A stretch of 64,000 nt of DNA from positions 124,001 to 188,000 of the forward strand of contig CAVYYU010000002.1 of assembly GCA_963772805.1 (NCBI GenBank). Reading direction: 5' to 3'. Shown piece after piece: positions 61,132 to 64,000 of the stretch (positions are counted from its first letter, which is position 1; each line of letters opens with the position of its first letter). The DNA is from Legionella_A sp963772805. GTDB taxonomy: Bacteria; Pseudomonadota; Gammaproteobacteria; Legionellales; Legionellaceae. The translations under genes and the position numbers were made by a program. The notes below the pieces were generated by a model. It was not told where the DNA came from, did not search any database, and saw nothing but the letters and a program-made list of their open reading frames with translations.

Positions 61132-61446
61132 CTAGGCGAGCTCTGGCAGTGATATATCCGCTGTTGCCTGGCTTATTTTGTTTTCCAGCGAGCTGATAAA
61201 CAAGGCTAATTGTTGCCGTTGTTGCTCCTGTTGCGATTGGCAGGTAATTACCTCATGGCTGATATGTAATGCTGCCAGTAACAGGGCATCATAATCCTCC
61301 AGTTGCCTGTATTTCTGCTTTGTTTCCAGCACTTGTGCGTTCAACTTCAGTGCTGCCTGCGCTAAGCTGTCTGTTTCATGTTCAGGGCACTTTATTTCGT
61401 AGGACTTATTAAGCAGACGAATTGTGCACGATTTTGTTGTTTTCAT
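61132..61446 (-). CDS. zapA: Cell division protein ZapA
   Basis: 104 residues. N-terminal TIRLLNKSYEIKCPEHETDSLAQAALKLN is the family signature, followed by a long coiled coil. It crosslinks FtsZ filaments at midcell. Divergent from ygfB, as in other gammaproteobacteria. Confidence 0.92.
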   Translation of the reverse strand: MKTTKSCTIRLLNKSYEIKCPEHETDSLAQAALKLNAQVLETKQKYRQLEDYDALLLAALHISHEVITCQSQQEQQRQQLALFISSLENKISQATADISLPELA

Positions 61447-61563
61447 TTTTAAGCCCTTGTGCCGTGAAGGAACCCTGGCGGGAATAGTTGTTCAAATGGT
61501 AACAATTTTGGCTTGTTCGGGCAAATCAGTTATTATTACCGATTTCCCTTATATGAGCTTACT

Positions 61564-62142
61564 ATGCCTACTGACAGTATCTCCCTGCATTTACCTGATT
61601 ATTATACTTTTATTGAGGCGATAGCCTCCCTGGCATTACCGATCTCGGCGAGTGAGTTGCATGGCGTGATGTGTGGCTATTTATGTGCAGGTGCTACCCG
61701 TGATGGCGAAGCCTATTTACGCGCGCTGATGACATCGCAACCTGAGCCGGCTAAACGAGCGGCAACTGTAGCTTTATTTGGTGTGTATGCGGTCAGTCAT
61801 CAACAGATTGTAAATTTTACGTTTGAATTTCAATTGTTGCTACCTGATGAGCAGGAGCCATTAGCCGATCGAGCACATGCATTTAGAGAGTGGTGTGAGG
61901 GCTTTATGCAGGGTATTAGGATGGCCGGAGCAAGCTATGATGAGTTGCAGGAAGAAGAAGCACAGGAAGCAATGCAGCACTTACTTGAGTTTTCGCAACT
62001 CGATTGTGACGAGTTACAAACCGATGAAGAAGACGAGCGCGCATTGATGGAAGTATGCGAATATGCGCGCATGGCAGTATTGCATATATACAGCGATTTA
62101 CAGAGCAGTAAGTCGAGTGCTGAATTGGCAACGGCGCACTAG
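61564..62142 (+). CDS. YgfB/YecA (UPF0149) family protein
   Basis: 192 residues from MPTDSISLHLPDYYTF; a frame from 61513 is longer without support. ISASELHGVMCGYLCAGA and the C-terminal acidic helices (EEEAQEAMQHLLEFSQLDCDE) are diagnostic. Function poorly known. First gene of the ygfB-pepP-ubiH operon. Confidence 0.9.
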   Translation: MPTDSISLHLPDYYTFIEAIASLALPISASELHGVMCGYLCAGATRDGEAYLRALMTSQPEPAKRAATVALFGVYAVSHQQIVNFTFEFQLLLPDEQEPLADRAHAFREWCEGFMQGIRMAGASYDELQEEEAQEAMQHLLEFSQLDCDELQTDEEDERALMEVCEYARMAVLHIYSDLQSSKSSAELATAH

Positions 62143-62167
62143 TACTTTTAATCAAAAGGATGTTTTG

Positions 62168-63472
62168 ATGATTACGCAAAAAGAATACCAAACAAGGCGG
62201 CGTGAATTAGCGCGCCAATTGCCTTCAGGTTCGGTGGCGGTGATTCCAGCGGCGCGTGAATCGCTTCGCAATGGCGATGCTTATTACCGTTTTCGACAAG
62301 ATAGCGATTTTTATTATTTGACGGGTTTTAATGAACCGGATGCGTTGTTGTTGATTAGTGCCGGCGCTGACGGCCAAAGTATCTTATTTAATCTGCCACG
62401 CGACCTGATGCAAGAGCAATGGACGGGTGCGCGATTGGGACAAGATGGTGCCTGTGAGATATTGGGTATTGATGCGGCCTATCCCTTAGCGAGTTTGGAC
62501 ACGCAGTTGGTTGAACTGCTGGCTGAAAAACAAGCCGTATATTATGCGATCGGCCGCCATCCCGCTTGGGAAAGGCGCATTCTTGCTGCTTGGCTACGAA
62601 TTAAAAATCAGGAGCGGCGTGGCGTAAAGGCACCAGAGTCGTTCTGCGACCTTGCACCAATCCTGGGGGAGATGCGCCTTTTCAAAAGTGATGCTGAAAT
62701 TGCTTTGATGCAGCAAGCGGCAACCATCTCGGTGGCAGCGCATACGCGAGCAATGCAGGTTTGTCGGCAGTTACGTTATGAATATCAATTGGAAGCGGAG
62801 TTACTGCATGAGTTTACTCGCCAGGGTTGCCGTAGCGTGGCTTATGACCCGATTGTCGCCGGGGGGCAAAACGCCTGTGTTTTACATTATACTGCTAACG
62901 ACCAGGTATTGCGTGATGGCGATCTGGTGCTTATCGACGCAGGGGGTGAGTTTGAAAATTATGCAGCCGATATCACCCGCACCTACCCCTTAAATGGTCA
63001 TTTTAGCACCGAACAACGGCAAATCTATGAGTTGGTTTTGCGCGCACAGAAAGCGGGTATTGCTCTCGTGCGCCCAGGTTGTCTCTGGAATGAAATACAG
63101 CAAGCGATTGTGCATACGCTCACCAGCGGGTTAGTTGATTTAGGTTTGTTAAAGGGGCGCGTGGACGATTTGATTACAACGGAGGCTTATAAGTCTTTTT
63201 ACATGCACCAGTCCGGTCATTGGTTAGGATTGGATGTGCATGATTGTGGTCGTTATAAAGTGCAGGATAAATGGCGTCCGTTGCAAGCCGGAATGGTGCT
63301 TACCGTTGAGCCGGGTTTGTATATTTCAGCGCGTGATGATATTGATAGCCGCTGGTGGGGTATCGGTATTCGTATTGAGGATGATATTCACGTGACCGAT
63401 GATGGCCATAAAAATTTAACCGGTGCCTTGGCAGTAGAGATTGATGATCTTGAGGCATTGATTCGTGGCTGA
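62168..63472 (+). CDS. pepP: Xaa-Pro aminopeptidase PepP
   Basis: 434 residues from MITQKEYQTRRRELARQLP, preceded by AAAAGGA; a frame from 62063 is artefactual. N-terminal creatinase-like domain (DSDFYYLTGFNEPDALLLI) and pita-bread catalytic domain with metal ligands in LIDAGGEFENYAADITRTY, GLDVHD, VEPGLYI and RIEDDIHVT. It removes N-terminal residues preceding proline. Confidence 0.96.
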   Translation: MITQKEYQTRRRELARQLPSGSVAVIPAARESLRNGDAYYRFRQDSDFYYLTGFNEPDALLLISAGADGQSILFNLPRDLMQEQWTGARLGQDGACEILGIDAAYPLASLDTQLVELLAEKQAVYYAIGRHPAWERRILAAWLRIKNQERRGVKAPESFCDLAPILGEMRLFKSDAEIALMQQAATISVAAHTRAMQVCRQLRYEYQLEAELLHEFTRQGCRSVAYDPIVAGGQNACVLHYTANDQVLRDGDLVLIDAGGEFENYAADITRTYPLNGHFSTEQRQIYELVLRAQKAGIALVRPGCLWNEIQQAIVHTLTSGLVDLGLLKGRVDDLITTEAYKSFYMHQSGHWLGLDVHDCGRYKVQDKWRPLQAGMVLTVEPGLYISARDDIDSRWWGIGIRIEDDIHVTDDGHKNLTGALAVEIDDLEALIRG

Positions 63473-64000
63473 TGAGCAAGTTGATATTCTGATTGTTGGC
63501 GGCGGTTTGACGGGTGCGGCGCTGATGCTAGCGCTTGTTGATTCAGGTTACAGTACACGTCTGGTTGAGGCAAAGCCTTTTGCTGATAAGGTACGTGCTG
63601 ATTTTGATGCACGCTCCCTGGCGTTGGCCCCTGCAAGCGTGCGTATTCTGCAAATGCTCAATATATGGCCTTATCTAGAGGCGCACGCGACAGCAATTGA
63701 TACCATTCATGTTTCCGAACAGCGGCGTTTTGGCAGTGCTTCTTTGCACGGTGAAAGTGATGGTCCGCTGGGCGTTGTGGTGGAAATGCAGCATATTCAT
63801 CACGCTTTGCACCAACTGCTTTTATCGCAACAAATCATTTCTCCTGCCACACTTCGCGCATTTGATGTGACTAACGGTATCGCTACATTGGCTACCGGCT
63901 TGGGTGAGCTCACCGTGCAAGCGCGTTTGGTTGTCGCGGCCGACGGCGCGGATTCGCACATGCGCCATTTGTGTAATCTTCCTGCTGAAATTAAAGACTA
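63465..64000 (+). CDS. ubiH: 2-octaprenyl-6-methoxyphenol hydroxylase UbiH (5' part)
   Basis: GTG start at 63465 overlaps the pepP stop by eight bases; the gene runs off the window after 178 codons. VDILIVGGGLTGAALMLAL is the FAD Rossmann motif, DARSLALAPASVRIL is the UbiH-family block and VVAADGADS the second FAD motif. It is an FAD monooxygenase of ubiquinone biosynthesis; the ygfB-pepP-ubiH order is conserved. Confidence 0.92.
   Translation, partial: MADEQVDILIVGGGLTGAALMLALVDSGYSTRLVEAKPFADKVRADFDARSLALAPASVRILQMLNIWPYLEAHATAIDTIHVSEQRRFGSASLHGESDGPLGVVVEMQHIHHALHQLLLSQQIISPATLRAFDVTNGIATLATGLGELTVQARLVVAADGADSHMRHLCNLPAEIKD

Noticed and set aside
1..64000. CRISPR arrays, insertion sequences, prophage or rRNA/tRNA genes
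   Set aside because: I looked for regularly spaced repeats, transposase-like frames, integrases and tRNA T-arms and found none that hold up.

Overview
The window is a 64 kb stretch of a gammaproteobacterial chromosome that includes the replication-initiation neighbourhood. The rpmH-rnpA-yidD-yidC-mnmE block is read leftward and dnaA-dnaN-recF-gyrB rightward, with a gene-free 1.06 kb origin candidate between them. Gene order (zapA divergent from ygfB-pepP-ubiH, lpoA divergent from rsmI, darP-rlmKL, a MidA/PTPS-like/pteridine reductase cluster) fits a gammaproteobacterium. The many secreted or eukaryote-like proteins (astacin protease, LRR protein, helical-repeat protein, permuted papain-fold protein, DUF2235-like hydrolase) suggest an intracellular or amoeba-associated lineage such as Legionellales/Coxiellales. 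That placement is inference; no species marker was identified.

Layout. 0-5 kb: thioesterase, priA, PTPS-like enzyme, MidA-type methyltransferase, and a pteridine reductase whose frame breaks in an A8 tract. 5-9 kb: HEPN-like protein, a small membrane protein and a type IV pilin/GspF cluster. 8.6-11.4 kb: lpoA and rsmI. 11.4-25 kb: AT-rich accessory region with an astacin protease, membrane and secreted proteins of unknown function, a diguanylate cyclase, a 45-residue tandem-repeat protein, a permuted papain-fold protein, and a small two-component set with two receiver proteins and a stand-alone His-box protein. 24.7-33 kb: a ribosomal-peptide biosynthetic locus. 33-45 kb: the dnaA/origin core, with two perfect parS sites inside recF. 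45-64 kb: GNAT protein, a probable CsrA-sequestering sRNA, a YqjD/YqjE operon, hfq, LRR protein, TSUP permease, hflX, darP, rlmKL, parC, a DUF2235-like hydrolase, a probable 6S RNA next to zapA, ygfB, pepP and the start of ubiH.

The most notable system is at 25.5-33.0 kb. Two tandem cassettes each hold a short precursor (58 and 61 aa) with a near-identical double-glycine leader and an unrelated core, followed by a RiPP-type ATP-grasp ligase. They are followed by a secreted HEAT-like protein, an HlyD-type adaptor and a C39-peptidase ABC exporter. I read this as a graspetide-like pathway: the ligases would crosslink core side chains, and the exporter would cleave after Gly-Gly and secrete the product. 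Both precursor genes carry the same upstream RNA hairpin, kept by G-U pairs, and a second hairpin between precursor and ligase. The second notable item is an unannotated minus-strand RNA near 46.6 kb with six GGA motifs, a good promoter and an upstream GacA/LetA-like box, as expected for an RsmY/RsmZ-type regulator.
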